Positions 25,352-38,200 are shown, counted from the first letter of the stretch. The stretch: DNA of 64,000 nucleotides from Otis tarda (GCA_026413225.1 CM048552.1:199591553-199655552); one strand, 5' to 3'. Made by a program: numbers and translations. Notes: generated by a model from the sequence alone, not told the origin.

Positions 25352-26305
25352 TGTCGTGGTTTTGTTAGTGAGGGGGGGCCTAAGGTGGTAGCTTCTGCAG
25401 GAAACTGCTAGAAGTCGCTCCCCTTTGTTCAGTGGACTTGGCCAGGCCTAGGGCGGACCTGCTGCTGGCCAAGGTCGAGCCGATTGGTAGCAGAATGTCC
25501 CGTGATAACGCCTCTGCGATAACGTATTTAAGAAGGGGAAAACAGAGAAAAAAAAAGAAGAGAAGATGTGAAGAAGCTGAGCGGGGGCAGAGGCGCAGAG
25601 GGGGAGGCGCAGGCCTCCTGGGCCTTGCAGGCCTCACCCTCTGGCCTCTTGCCAGGCGGCCAACTGGGCCCGACTCGGCCCGGCCCGGCTGCAAGAAGTG
25701 GAGAGGAGATGAGAAGTGAATAAGATGTAAAAAGATCCTGAGAGACATCTACCACCCTGTTGTGAGGAACGGCTGCAGACGCCAAGGTCAGTTCAGAAAG
25801 GAGGGGGAGGAGTAATGCGGCTCCTGGCCAAGATTCCCCTGCAGCCTGTGGTGACGACCATGGTGGAGCAGGTTGTCCCCCTGCAGCCCATGGAGGTCCA
25901 TGGAGGGGCAGAGATCCACTTGGAGCCCGTGAAGGACCCCGTACCGGGGGGAGGTGGATGCCTGAAGGCGGCTGTGGCCCGTGGAGGGCCCGCTGGGACA
26001 GCCGTTCTGGAGAGACTGTACTCCGTGGAAGAGATGACCCACGCCGGAGCAGTTTCATGAAGGACTGTGGCGTAGGGGTGGGACCCCACAACGGAGCAGG
26101 GGAGGAATGCGAGGAGTTCTTCCCCCGACCATGAAGCAGAAGCAGCGGCGTGAAACAACGTATGATGAACTGACTGCAACACCCATTCCCTCTTCCCCCC
26201 TGTGCCGCTCGGGGGAAGGTAGTAGAGATAATGTTAAGCTTGGGAAGAGGGAGGGGTGGATGGAGGTTATCTTGTTCCCTGTCTCATTATCCTGCTGTTT
26301 GTAGT

Positions 26306-26311
26306 AATAAA
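26306..26311 (+). promoter_or_regulatory. LTR polyadenylation signal AATAAA
   Basis: AATAAA is present ~190 bp before the end of the LTR. The same hexamer is kept at the equivalent place in the two antisense copies (reverse complements at 17911-17916 and 49738-49743), which supports it as the family's R-region signal. In this sense-oriented copy it could in principle end GUCY1A2 transcripts early. Confidence 0.65.
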
Positions 26312-26501
26312 TGAATAGTTTTTCCCAAGTCGAGTCTGTTTTGCCCGTGATGGTAACTTTAAGGATTTCTCCCTGTCCTTATCTCAAACCTCGAGCCGTT
26401 TTTCCTTATATTTTCTCTCCCTGTTCTCTCGGAGGGTGGGGGGAGTGAGAGAGAGACTGCGTAGTCTGGTCCTGATCAGGGCTGAACTACGACAGTTATT
26501 T

Positions 26502-26519
26502 TGGCGCCCAACGTGGGGC
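26502..26519 (+). other. Retroviral primer-binding site, tRNA-Lys1,2 type
   Basis: TGGCGCCCAACGTGGGGC lies 8 bases after the LTR end. From known families, this 18-mer pairs with the 3' end of tRNA-Lys1,2 and is used by betaretroviruses and ERVK-like elements. It fixes the element's class and shows that the LTR to its left is the 5' LTR. Confidence 0.92.
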
Positions 26520-26781
26520 TCGAGGAATTTGAGATAAGGATTGAGTTTAATTGGGAGCGGTAATGGGCAAAACAGGGATTGAACTTGACAAAAGAGCAAA
26601 ATGATTAGGGGAAATTTATGTTCTGATTGTGGTGAAGGAATAAGTGGTGAATTGTGTGTAAATTGCCTGGTATATCCACAGTTGGTGTTTTGAGGATATT
26701 ATTTTGATTCTTGGTGCGGGGAATTCTTTTTCTTTTCTGTTGATGTGTGTGTATTTTAATTAGAATTCTTAAATACGCCTT

Positions 26782-27637
26782 AAACATGCCTGAGGGATGG
26801 AATGCCATCCAGAGGGTCCTGGACAAGCTCAAGAAGTGGGCCCATGTGAACCTCATGAGGTTCAACAAGGCCAGGTACAAGGTCCTGCACATGGGTCAGG
26901 GCAAACCTCAGTATTGATACTGGCTGGGGGATGAAGGGATTGAGAGCAGCTCTGCAGGGAAGGACTTGGAGGTTGATGAGAAGCTCAACATGAGCCAGCA
27001 ATGTGCACTCGCAGCCCAGAAAGCCAACTATAACCTAGGCTGCCTCAGAAGAAGTGTGGCCAGCAGGTCGAGGGAGGTGATTCTGCCTCTCTACACCTCT
27101 CTTGTGAGACCCCACCTGGAGTAGTGCGTCCAGCTCTGGCATCCTCAGTACAGGAAAGACATAGAGCTGTTGGAGTGAGTCCAGAGGAGGGCCACAAAAA
27201 ATATCAGAGGGCTGGAATACGTCTCCTATGAAGAAAGGCTGAGAAAGCTGTTCAGCCTGGAGAAGAGAAGGCTCCAGGGAGACCTTATTGCAGACTTTCA
27301 GTACTTAAAGGGGGTTTATAAGAAAGATGGGGAGAAATTGTTTATCAGGGCCTGCAGTGATAGGACAAGGTGTAATGGTTTTAAACTAAAAGAGGGTAGA
27401 TTTAAATTAGACATAAGGAAGAAATTTTTTACACAGAGCGTGGTGGAACACAGGCACAGGTTGCCCAGAGAGGTGGTGGATGCCCCATCCCTGGAAGTAT
27501 TCAAGGCCAGGTTGGACTGGGCTCTGAGCAATCTGATCTGGTTTACGATGTCCCTGCTCCTTGCAGGGGGTTGGACTAGATGACCTTTGAAGGTCCCTTC
27601 CAACCCAAACTATTCTATGGTTCTGTAATTCTGTGAA
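26782..27637 (+). mobile_element. CR1 LINE, right half, split by an LTR element
   Basis: Continues the CR1 of 25085-25351: ATGCCATCCAGAGGGTCCTG, CCTCATGAGGTTCAACAAGG, GATTGAGAGCAGCTCTGCAG, GGGAGGTGATTCTGCCTCTC, GGTTGCCCAGAGAGGTGGTG and the 3' tail TATTCTATGGTTCTGTAATT. Apart from the inserted retroviral remnant, the CR1 runs nearly without loss across the junction. Its reading frame is broken in several places. The whole CR1 would be ~1.1 kb, 5'-truncated. Confidence 0.92.
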
Positions 27638-30600
27638 TTTTAGTGTACATAGCATTTTCTGATGGCTCATTAGGTTTTGCATTACAGTGAAATGGCACTT
27701 GGGCCCAGAACACAAGTAGAGTGAAAGTGCCAACATTTACTTCAGTATATGCTTTTTCTTAGTTTCTAAATGAAGTGGCCATTCTCAAACATACAGTGAG
27801 GTAGAGTAGTTTAACGACTGTTGTCTGTGTAATCCTTTTCAGTGTTTGTTGCCCTGCTTTTAATTTAGATTGTGCAGTGCTAGTTTTGTAACAATTTAGT
27901 GCTCCTCACCAAAAGCGCATCTTTACGTAAGCGGTAAAAGGTTGTCTGTTTTGTTTTAAATTGTGAAAGCTGACTGCTGATGCAGGCATTCTCATCAGCC
28001 CTGTGTGAAAAGCTGCTGCATACTGCAATGCTCCCTGCTCCATCTGTGGTCTCCTAGCAACTTTGCCTTGTACCTAATGTCTACATCAGACTCTGGAAGG
28101 TATATAATATCCTGTTTCAGGCTGTATAACTTCAAATTAGAAATTTGCTTGTGTTCAAAAGGAACACTTCCACAAAAGAAACACTTATATTAAGAGACAT
28201 TTTACTAAAAACGACCAACAAGCGAGTACAAGGGTTCTTAGTTGCACAGGCTTACCAACATTAGAGCAACACAACTCCTTTGAGGAGCATTCAGAACTGC
28301 ATGTCTCAGCGAGAAGCTTGGTACTTTTTCTTGAGAGCATGCTTGGGAGATGATGAGCCAAAGACAGTTCTGGTGACGGTTCCCTGGACGTGAGCAGAGT
28401 TCATGATGCCGTGCCTTGGTTTGGCCCAGTGCCTTTGGAAATGCGAAATGAGAGGAGTTGATCTACATCAAAGCACATCTCCCCAGACATCAGGGAAATA
28501 ATAGGGTTTGTTAGGCTACTCGAAGGGAAAATTCAGTTTCCTCAGCCCACCAGTCATTTTCACTGAAGTGCTTCCTTTTGTATGATTTAAATAATTACCA
28601 ATTGCTTTAAAAAATGAAAACCACATCCATTATTTGCAACTTCTGTTCTTTTGAAGGGACTTTGTCATATCCAATTACATGTTAACCCCCCTGTATGATA
28701 GTGTTACTGCGTATGTGTTGCAATAAGAAGGGTAAGAGTGGTTTAATATGACTAGTGGGTGCACAACAGCAGCTTTGTGGAAGATACTGGTCTGAAAATT
28801 AGATTGATATTTATTCTACTGAAGAAGGAATTTTCCTAAAGAGTTGGTTATTTTTTCAGGTGACATGCATTTCTTGTTTTAATCAGGTACTTAGGTAAAG
28901 TCTGCAGTAGATGATAAAGGTAGATTTTCCAGGGCTTGATCCTGCACAGGATAATGGTCGGCATGCTGTGCATGCAATCTCAGGGCACAGAGGCATAATG
29001 TCAGGATTGCCAACCCAATGTAAGCCCAATCTGAGTTAATTAATTAGAAAGCTATGAAGACAGTCTGTTTCTGACTGCTGGGAGGAAAAGACCTGAAAGA
29101 CAAGCAGAGAGCTAATTAGTAATATGAGGGTCACTGAGAAGAGGTTTTGTGTTTGGACCTGGCCATTCTCCTCTCATACAGTGCTTTCTCTGACATTATT
29201 GTTCTGTGAGTAAGAAAGACAAGCCCCTTTCTGTCTATACTTGTCTCCATGGCAAAGGTAAAGCATACTTGTAGAAACCAGGGTCGGTACCCAGGGCATC
29301 TTGTGGACTTTTCGGTTGTTTATTAGTTCTCAGTGACTAATACATGTTCACAACTCTTTCTGACTCACACTGTTTAGACTTAGCTGAGTATAGAAATGTC
29401 TCTGTAGTTCATAGTGCCTCACAGTGAGCAGATACTTTCATTTTCTTCTCCAGGTGATATTAAGTACATGCATAGGGAAAAACAGGGAGGGTTTCAAGAT
29501 TTAGATTCCTGCATGGGATTTGTGGCCACAGGATGTGCAGCTGGATTGTGGGGTTAAGCTTAAGGTCACGGTGTGACATCTCTCACTGGTCTGATTCTCA
29601 CGGTTCAGCAGTCATTCCAGACACAAACGCCTCCAAGTAATACTCCAGATGTCTGGGTAGTAGTAGAGCTGGTTGGAATTTTCCGTGGAAAACACTTTTT
29701 GGCTGAGAACACTGAATGGTCAAAACAAAAAATTTCCATAGTAATGTCTTACCGCATTTTTATCAAGCAAATTTACCAGATGTTGGTAAATTTCTGATCA
29801 GAGAAAAACTTGCTCCAGAATAGTAAATAGATTAGTTACTAGGACAATCACCTGGAAAGAAAAAAAAAAAAGACTTTAAACAGAGTAAAGCATTGAAGTT
29901 GTGTCCTTTATGAAAAAAAACCCAACAAAACAAAACCCTGCATTATTGGCTATCTAGGATGAAACAGGGGATGAAACAGTATCCTGTGATACTGTTTTGC
30001 CTCTGGGCTTGGGTTGAGGCACTTTGTGCAGCTTCCAGGATTTTACATGCTGATTCTGAGTGTTCCAGTGAGTGAAGAACTTCCATGCTGAAGCTGAAAT
30101 TTTCTCTTGTTATTATTTTCATTGACTCTTTATTCAGACAAAAAGAAACAATAATGTCAAGAACAACAGCAACACAACCCACCAGGTGAATAAATAATTA
30201 AATCTGTCGTGTGCACAGGAGTTTCAGGAGGTTGCCATTGTTACATCTTTACATCTTTACAAATGGAGCAATGGTAAAAAATCTTTAGGAAGTGAGAATT
30301 GCTATTGGTATAGTGATGTTATATATTTATATAAAAAAAAGACAAAAAAACCCACTCATATAATTTAAAATTATCCATGAATATTTAAAGAATTGGGCTA
30401 GGGAACCCAGGGTAGCTGAGTGCTGAACTTTTATTTCTTCTAAGTCCTAAATATCTGTTCTCTTCTTCCCTCAGTGTGTCTTCCTGTCATATTAAAACTA
30501 AAAGTCAGGTTTCCACTATCAACTACAAGACTATTTTTCTTATCTCCTGAGGAGGAGAAGAGATGGAAAACATTACACAAAAACTGAGTAAAAGTCGTGA

Positions 30601-33600
30601 TATGAGATAATACACAAACCTACAAGGACTCACAGAAGATAAGTAGTAATACACTGAGAAACAAGAACAGATTTTGCATAAAAATAGTGCTTTATTGGCT
30701 TTTATGCATTCCGACCACATAAGCATGAACAGAAAATGCTGCTAGGCTTGAATTGCCACCTCACTGAGTTAATAGGCACAGGTGATCCCAGAGGCCTCTG
30801 AGTGGGATGTACAGGGGAACACGCCTTGCCCTTTGCAGCTGTAGAGGTGGTTGCTACCTGAGCATCTGTGTTTCCAGCTGCTTGAGATGCTGTCAGGCAA
30901 CTGCTGCCCTGTACAGCAACTGCCTCTCATTTTAGTCACCAAGCTGTCTGCACCGGTGTTGTGGTCTGCCTGCTTTAAAATGAAGGAAGCCCTTTCTGGC
31001 CAGTGCTAGTGATATTTATTTATTATTGTTGTCTCAGTTATGTACATTGTCTTTTCTGTACTGGGCAATAATTTTGTGTCAGAACCACCATTACATTACT
31101 GATGTCCCTTCATTTTCCGTCTCTTTTCCAAGGGTCCAAACAGTGAAGTCCCCTAATACAAATGTTTTACTTTATCTGGGGCCATAATGAGCATAAATGG
31201 CAGTTTTTAGCAGTGAATAGGGCAAATCTGCCTCCTTCTTTGATCTAACCCTCCCCTAGAAGCAAGAGATGGGTGTTATGCCTCCAGGAGCCCTCCAGTA
31301 TGCAGAAGTAATACATCTTGCTGGGTAATGCAACTCAGGCATTCATGTGCTAGGTGACAGAGCACAGCACTCTCTTCTCTCACCCTGATCTCCTCCTTCT
31401 CCCCTCTCCTTTGTCTCCTACTGCGTGAATAGTTTTGGATAAGGTGCACTGGAAACAAAAAAAATGGAGCTGAGCTGTATGCACTTTTTTGTACTGCATA
31501 CCTTCTGTTACATAGCTGTCCTCTCCATGAAGTATTAGTTATCTTGCCCCTTTAATGTAATTTTACTGGGAGGATGATGCTTACTGCAGGAAAGAGGCCC
31601 CCAAAACAAAGCTTTTCTGTGTTGCAAGGAAGAGCAGCTCAGTAGTCCTTGTCTTTCTGACCCTGGATTGCAAGCAGAGCCTTGCACAGAGTCCCAGAAG
31701 AGCTGCATGTGGGTTGTCTCATGGAGAGCAGTGTCTTCCTCAGCCCCATCAGGATATCCTGTAGAAATATTAACCTTTATGCATATCTGGCTCCATACTC
31801 TGGCATCCACAGTTATCGGATTTTTAGAAGCAACTGCCAGCATCTTCTATGCAAGATTAAGAAGAAGAAACTATGTTTGTTAATGACAATTCTCAATTTT
31901 CTTCCCTCATTCCCTCCAACACACACACTTCTGGGAAGAAAAGTCAAAGTCTGCAGTTTTAAACACTAGTTAAAAAACTCTATCACATAACTGTTGTCAC
32001 TATTCTGTGCTAAACAGTGAGTCATTACACTGTGCTATATTTGAGTGAATAGTTCAGATGAGGGGTGGATGCTGGGGGATTATACTTGGCCTTCTGTTTG
32101 AAGCTGACAAGTTCAGCGACATTGTTCAACTGTTTCAGAATAGTTTAGTTCCCTAAGGAAGAATGTATTTCCTGTCATAAATAAATCCATAAACTAAATG
32201 CTTAATGGTATTTCAGCTTCCTTTCATATGAGACATACAGTATTTTGGAAAAAAATGCCAGTTCTTCAGAGGAACTTGCGACAGCTTCTTCTGCTCAAAT
32301 ATCTTCTTTAAATTTAAACTAGGGTAAAAGTCATTCAGTGTAAGTCATCTTCTTCAGAGACTCATATTCAATAATGTATTTTTTTTAAAAAAAGTAAAAC
32401 AGTCTACATGTTTTGCTACATCTCATATTTGTGTTTTGTATTATTATTTTAAAGAGGGAGGAGAGGCAAAGACATTAGTTTTGAATGGAGAAGAATGGAA
32501 AACAAGGCACAAATTTAAGGATATTCAGTTAGTTAAAGAGCTCTTTGGCTTCTTCCTAGCGTGTGACCTATTTGATTAAGTCAAGAAAAAGAAAGGGGAA
32601 AGTGGTATAAACAGAATATAAACACAAGTGAATTAGGATGTACTGGGATTTCTCCCACCTGACAGGACTTGGAAGGCCCCAAGTGATAACTACCCTGAAG
32701 GAAGATCTGATTTTTGTCTGGGTTTGAAGCTTTGTTACAGGAAAAAGAATCAACTCTGAGGAGGAAGATGGGAAGTGATGTATTTCCGATATCCCATTTT
32801 TCCTTCCTGCAAAATCTCCACACCAAGAAACATAAGGCTCTGGATAATTTCTTAGTGGGATATATTGACAAGTACATGATAGGAAATTACACAAGTATTT
32901 CCCTGTTATTCCAGTAAGTGTTTCTGTGTTTTTCTTAAAAAATGCTGTGATCTGAAGGTGCCCTGGTTGTCAGAAAATAATTGAACTTTGTGGTGTGAAA
33001 ATCAGGCATCTGTGGGGCTTCTGAAGTAGGGCGATTAAAATCACTACTCCCTCCAAACTTTCAAGTAGATAGTCTATTCAAAAAGTTGGTTTTATGATCT
33101 CTGGTTATAGGAGTTTGATCTTTTATTTATTTCTGATTTCTGCTTGCGTCTTGTGTTTATCTTTTCCTCTTTTCCAATTTACAGAGCTGGTTGTATAGAC
33201 CATCCTCAGTAACTGGTTATTGCACTTTCTTTCCAGTATTACAAAAAGATCATGATCTCACAGCACACTGGTTGCTTGAACTTAGAAAACAACATAATTA
33301 TTCAGATACCCTCAAAACTCCTATTCTTTAATCAAAAATAGTCCAGAGTTTCTAGAGAATCGAAACATTTCAAACTTGGTTAACTAACTATGCATTTGTG
33401 CACTTAGGTGATTTGGGAGCTGAAGTTCTCTGTTGCATTTAGCTACCTTTGTTCAGCCTTTGGTTTTCTGAAGTGAAACTACCATTTCTGACTGTCAGTT
33501 TATAGAGACTGGAAGGGATATATAGAGAAAGACTGAACAGTTTCTTCTCTGTATTACAAGATTATCTGTCTTCCAGACTTTGCCTAAAGGATTTGCAATC

Positions 33601-35139
33601 CTTCCAGTACTTGCCTAAAGGATGGTACAACTGTACCATCCTGTAAAACCAAAAGCATGTGGAATGTCTCTGAGACATTAAAATCAACACAAGGCATAAT
33701 TGCTCAACAGCTCTTTGGATTTCTCTTTCTATATATTTTACTTTCATGGAGTGAATTTTCTAAGGAGGACTCTGAAGGTCTAATCGGATCTGTGAGAGCT
33801 TTTGTTTATAGGACGTGTGGGTCCCTGAAGTATTAAGTATATTTTACAAAATAAAATTTTAGATCTACTTAGTTGTGCTGAATTACAAAGTGAAGGACTT
33901 GCACCTAGCAAATCACTGCAGACCCTCAAACTTCTATGCATTCAGCTGATGCTTGCCAGACATAAATTGGTCTATTTTTGACTCAACAGAACTGTATCTG
34001 TCTGGACTTACTGAAATGGATACCAACAACTGTTCATGTTAGAAAATTAGTTAATAGCTAAGTTCGTGTCCCACGCACAATTATATTCAGGTAAAAGCAA
34101 TAATAACAAAAACTATGAATCATCAGAACAAACTGAAATAATTCCTTAAATATATATAAATATTCCAATATGTATGTGTGTACACACACATGTATTTTTA
34201 TGAAAGGCCAGATTCAGCAAACCCATGTGTGACTGATCTGCATACCCATGAGCGATGTGTAGCTTTACAGACTACTGCTGTGACTAAAGGTAATAATGAT
34301 CATTGAACATGTAATTTTGCTGGTTTTCAATAGCCCAGATGTTTAATGATTAAAATATAATTATTATAAAAAGTTAAGTTCAAAATGTGTTAGTGGAGCT
34401 ACTTTTTTGAAAGAAGAACCAATAACACAGGTGAACTTGCAAGAGAATGCAAGTTCAGGTAGTGATTTTTTAACCTAACTTTTGCAATAATCACAATTTC
34501 AACTTTAAAGCCTGTGGAAGCCTAAGAAATACATAAAGTTTCTGTAAATACATTGATGGATATTTTCTAAAGATGTCTCTTTAAATTCTTAGCTAATATG
34601 CACCAAGACAATGTGGAAATGTCTTCCAAATTAATGACTGTTCTTTCCCTTTTCCTATATAAACTCTCAAACACTAATTAATTTAATTTCAAGACATTTT
34701 AATTTTAACATGGACAAGGTATTGTAAGCCCTGAAATTCTGTAGTGGGAGGAAGACAGTTCTATTATTTCTTACTCCAGAATACAAGTCTCCATTTCACT
34801 GGGCTATCTGTGAATAAGAACTCTCTCAAAGCTGAAAATTAAAATAAGATGATATGGAGTTCAAACTTAGGTTTTTTATTTCTATATGTGTTTACCACAA
34901 AATCTCACATCTCTTAGGAAGCTGTTTGATATGCAAATTTACAGTCTCCCTTTTCTTAAACTTTTAGGGAGAACAAAGCATCATTACATTCTGTTTGGCA
35001 TTTTCTGAAACCTCTTCTCTACCATAATTACAGTAAAGTTTTTTACAGGCTTCAGTGACTCCTTCATTTAACCCCATTTGTCTCCAGAGAACCATTCCTT
35101 GCAAACTGGACTCCGTCTTCAAGTGTTATGTCTGCTGTC
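27638..35139. other. GUCY1A2 intron, long stretch without recognised repeats
   Basis: About 7.5 kb of AT-rich intron. It includes A-rich runs (29860-29870, 29913-29935, 30330-30350), a perfect 11-bp-arm hairpin at 33619-33642 and an alternating TG/CA palindrome at 34175-34188. I recognise no exon, RNA gene or repeat family. A ~50-codon minus-strand open stretch ending at 28306 is discussed among the rejections. Confidence 0.5.
33619..33642. repeat. Perfect short inverted repeat (hairpin)
   Basis: AGGATGGTACA, a 2-base loop, then TGTACCATCCT: 11-bp perfect arms. The flanks also repeat TTGCCTAAAGGAT twice (~33580 and ~33611). Probably a local slippage product; no function inferred. Confidence 0.8.
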
Positions 35140-35208
35140 AGAGCCACAGTACTGGACTAGATGGTCATTTGGTCTGATACAGTACAGTTGTTCTTACATT
35201 CTTATCTA
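35140..35208 (+). mobile_element. Ancient amniote CR1-type LINE tail
   Basis: Reads GTACTGGACTAGATGGTCAT, TTGGTCTGATACAGTACAGT, TGTTCTTACATTCTTA. This matches the 3' tail of the ancient amniote CR1 lineage (typical form: CTGGACTAGATGGACC...GTCTGACCCAGTATGGC...TTCTTATGTTCTTA), not the avian ATTCTATG tail. It is a relic of ~70 bp. Confidence 0.75.
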
Positions 35209-38200
35209 ATTTATTGCCTGTTCGTAGTCACAGACCTCTGCAGCTAAATGTCAACTTCTTTTACTGAAGGAATGGCACATGTAATAGCTAGGATAGCTCA
35301 GATAACAAAAACAACAGAAGAGAGTGCAAAAATTCAGTCTGCTATGACTGAGGTCATGGTATCTATTTCAGTCTGGTTACTCTACAACATTTTACGGTTG
35401 CTTATACACTGCCATTTCCTCCCCAATGGACTCATAGGGAGCTTGTGAAATTGCTAATTATAAACATATTGAGAAGACTGTAACATCCTTCTTCTGTTCT
35501 CAGAGCTTTCATTATTTCTGAGCGTTTGCCAAAGATTTTTTAGCCTTTTTGTTTTTCATGAGCTCTTCCTTGATTTTTGCCATTTGTTACATTGTGTGTA
35601 TTGGTTACCTAAATTATGTGACATTCCTGCCCCCTGGACAGAGGAAAAACTTTTAATGCATGAGGATGAATGGCAAATAGCTAAATAATAAAGCCTACTC
35701 TTGTTCACACACAAAGACTATTGTTTACAGGAGATGAGGTTAATTTTGCAAAGATCTGCTCCCCAGTGAATAGAGTGAGTAAGTTTTTTGGTCTGATTGT
35801 TCGTGACTAGAAAGAAATGAACAGCCATTCAGAATCAAGATGATTGTTTGCAAATGTATCTTTTGTAGAATGGAGAAAGGTTATTCTCACAGTAGAACTG
35901 TCTCTCCAGTTACATCTACACAAACTTACGGAGCCAGTCTACAAACCGCAAAATATAAGGCAGTGCAGTTTCCAGCCTAGTTTTCAGTGAGACTAACCAC
36001 GGCATCCTGGGTAGTGGTAATATAGGGTTCAACCTACCTTGACTCAGGAGTGTGAGTCACGTATCTCATCCTTCTTCTGTTTTAGACAGTTCTGTAAGTA
36101 GAATCATCTGAGATTTCTTTTTTTCTTTGCTTTTGGTGAAATGTTTTGCACTTACGAAAACACACATCCTTTTAAACCAAGACTTTTTCTGAAATGCATT
36201 CTTTTTAATGATCTTTTAATAGAAAAAGAAAAAAGTTCTGTGGTTTAGGATGGCATTCTGGAGAGATAAAAAGGCATTAAGAGCAGCCAGTGGTTAAGTG
36301 GGGTGTAGAAAACCAAACTCAGTCTCCATGGCTTACGTTAGGCAAAGGTGAGTGTCCGACGCTCCAGGATCATTAAGCCCAAAATAGCATAATGGCTGTT
36401 CTTGAGCCTGTCACAGTTTTCTCATTTCGTATTTTGAAGAATCTCAGTTTTGTTTCATGGAAAAGATGCTTAAAAAACTGCAATTTATACAAAATCTAAT
36501 GTTTTTCTTACAAGCCTGAACAACAAGCGTCATCATTGCACAGCCCACATAACACTAATATTAAAATGAAATTTAAGCTCTGAACAATGTTTTGCCAGAA
36601 GAATCAAAGGATTGTTTCAGGAAAGTAGAAGATGATAAATAAATGCATGTTTTACAATCTTGTCTATGTTTAGTGGATATCTGAACTCTCAAAAGTTATC
36701 TTATAAAGTTTGGAGCTTTGTTTGGAGCTATGACCAAATTGTAACAGATGACTGCTTTTAGTTTGGTTTTCTGAAGACAGGAAAGCAATATGGAACACTG
36801 ACAACTTCGTAAAAATTCTTCTCTGTGCCCTCCCCGCCTCCTCCCCCCCAAAAAGGAAAAGGAGATAAAAACATTAGGAAAAACTTGGTAGAGGTGATGG
36901 TACATCTCTGAACAGCAAATCTGTGTGCATAAGAACCAAACAGCAAGCTTACAGGCTGTAGAAAGCACTGAATTTGTGGAAATTTCTGTGAGAGGTCTCT
37001 GCTACCAGTTTTTCTGCTGCTTCCTTTCCTAGAACATCAGCAAAGAGCGAACCTTTAACTGGACTTGTGGTTTCCTCAGCAGGACATGGGGGTTATGCAG
37101 ACGTGAATATAGTTTATTTTGTCATCTAGATAAAATACTCATTTTAATTAATTCTGTTTGCAAACATTTCTAAGTCCATCTCCTGATGTGTCTTGCACAG
37201 TAATGACGATATTATGAATAATGCCCTCCATTCTGATGCAACTGCTTCCTGAGCATATTGCCAATTTAGTGGAACAAGGTTCCAAAATGAGAACGTGACT
37301 CATGTATTCGCTCATTACTTTGGGCTGACAGAAGATGATGCCTTTGTAACCCAGTGCTATTACAGGAATTATAGTTTTCCCACGTTTGCTGTGGCGCATC
37401 CTGAATTCTTACTGGTGCACAAAAACCGGATATGCATCTTTGTTGTTGGCATATCTCACTATGGTCTTAGTCTATCAAAACTTAACTTACACTAGTCCCC
37501 CGCTCCACACTCCTCCTCTTTTGTTCCTTTGTTTTGTCTTGTATTGGAATTTTACTTTTAAGGCATTTTCTGTAAGCGAGATTCTCATTTGCTCCATGTG
37601 ATTATTCCCAGGCATATTGGTTACTGGATTTGGTAATTACACATTTAAAATCCTCATGGATTAACATCAATACACATGCATTGTCATCCTTCCCATAAAT
37701 GCCCTGAAGGAGGCCTGTGTTTTGTCTTGTATCACATCCTTAATTGCTATAACCCCCTTCCCTTCTTCATAGCTGTTCTCCTGAAAGCCAGGCATCAAAA
37801 CCGTCCCACAGCATACTGCCCTCTCACCAGCTTGCGTTGCCCTCTGCTGTTACCTTGCCCTTGGCCCAAATACTTTTTCAGGCAGCCTTTGAATCACTGA
37901 GAGGTCATTAAAAAGGTTCAACCACTGTTCTGTGTGTAATCCGGCAGATCTGCTGCAGCGTGCTGTCAGCTCTCGGTGTCAGCACAGGGCTAACTGGGTG
38001 GAAATGCAGTCAGCCAAATGATGTGCTTTGATGGAACCTTCCATTTTAACCTCTATCGGACTGGACTGAGGTGACGTCAGAAGCACCACTTGTGACCTCC
38101 ACAGAAATGGCACATTATCAAAACTGTTACTTTTAGAAATAATTCTGGGACAGGGTTTCCAGAAATCTCCACGCTAAGCAGAACTGGTTCCATTCCTATG

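Larger units (their letters stand above)
25352..26781 (+). mobile_element. Class II (ERVK-like) retrovirus remnant: 5' LTR, primer-binding site and short leader
   Basis: A 1,143-bp LTR runs from TGTCGTGG (25352) to ACTACGACA (26494). After GTTATT comes a tRNA-Lys1,2-type primer-binding site at 26502-26519, then ~260 bp of untranslated leader ending near 26781. No gag, pol or env and no second LTR follow, so it is a broken fossil; the next bases are CR1. The LTR has TATTTAAG at 25525-25532, tandem CTGCAGCCCATGGAGGTCCA-like units at ~25840-25950, and AATAAA at 26306-26311. It lies sense to GUCY1A2. It is the only one of the three family members that keeps internal sequence. Confidence 0.9.

Noticed and set aside
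25528-26091. 187-codon open frame (-) and several overlapping frames
   Set aside because: Antisense to the LTR at 25352-26494 and low in complexity (Pro/Ser/Gly/Leu-rich). Explained by LTR composition.
28306-28460. ~50-codon minus-strand open stretch with basic, protein-like composition (ending KKKYQASR)
   Set aside because: It suggested a processed pseudogene, but I could not match it to any protein, and a stop lies just upstream. A translated search against bird proteins would settle it.
34175-34188. Perfect palindrome TGTGTGTACACACA
   Set aside because: It is an alternating TG/CA simple sequence, a common slippage product, with no supporting context.
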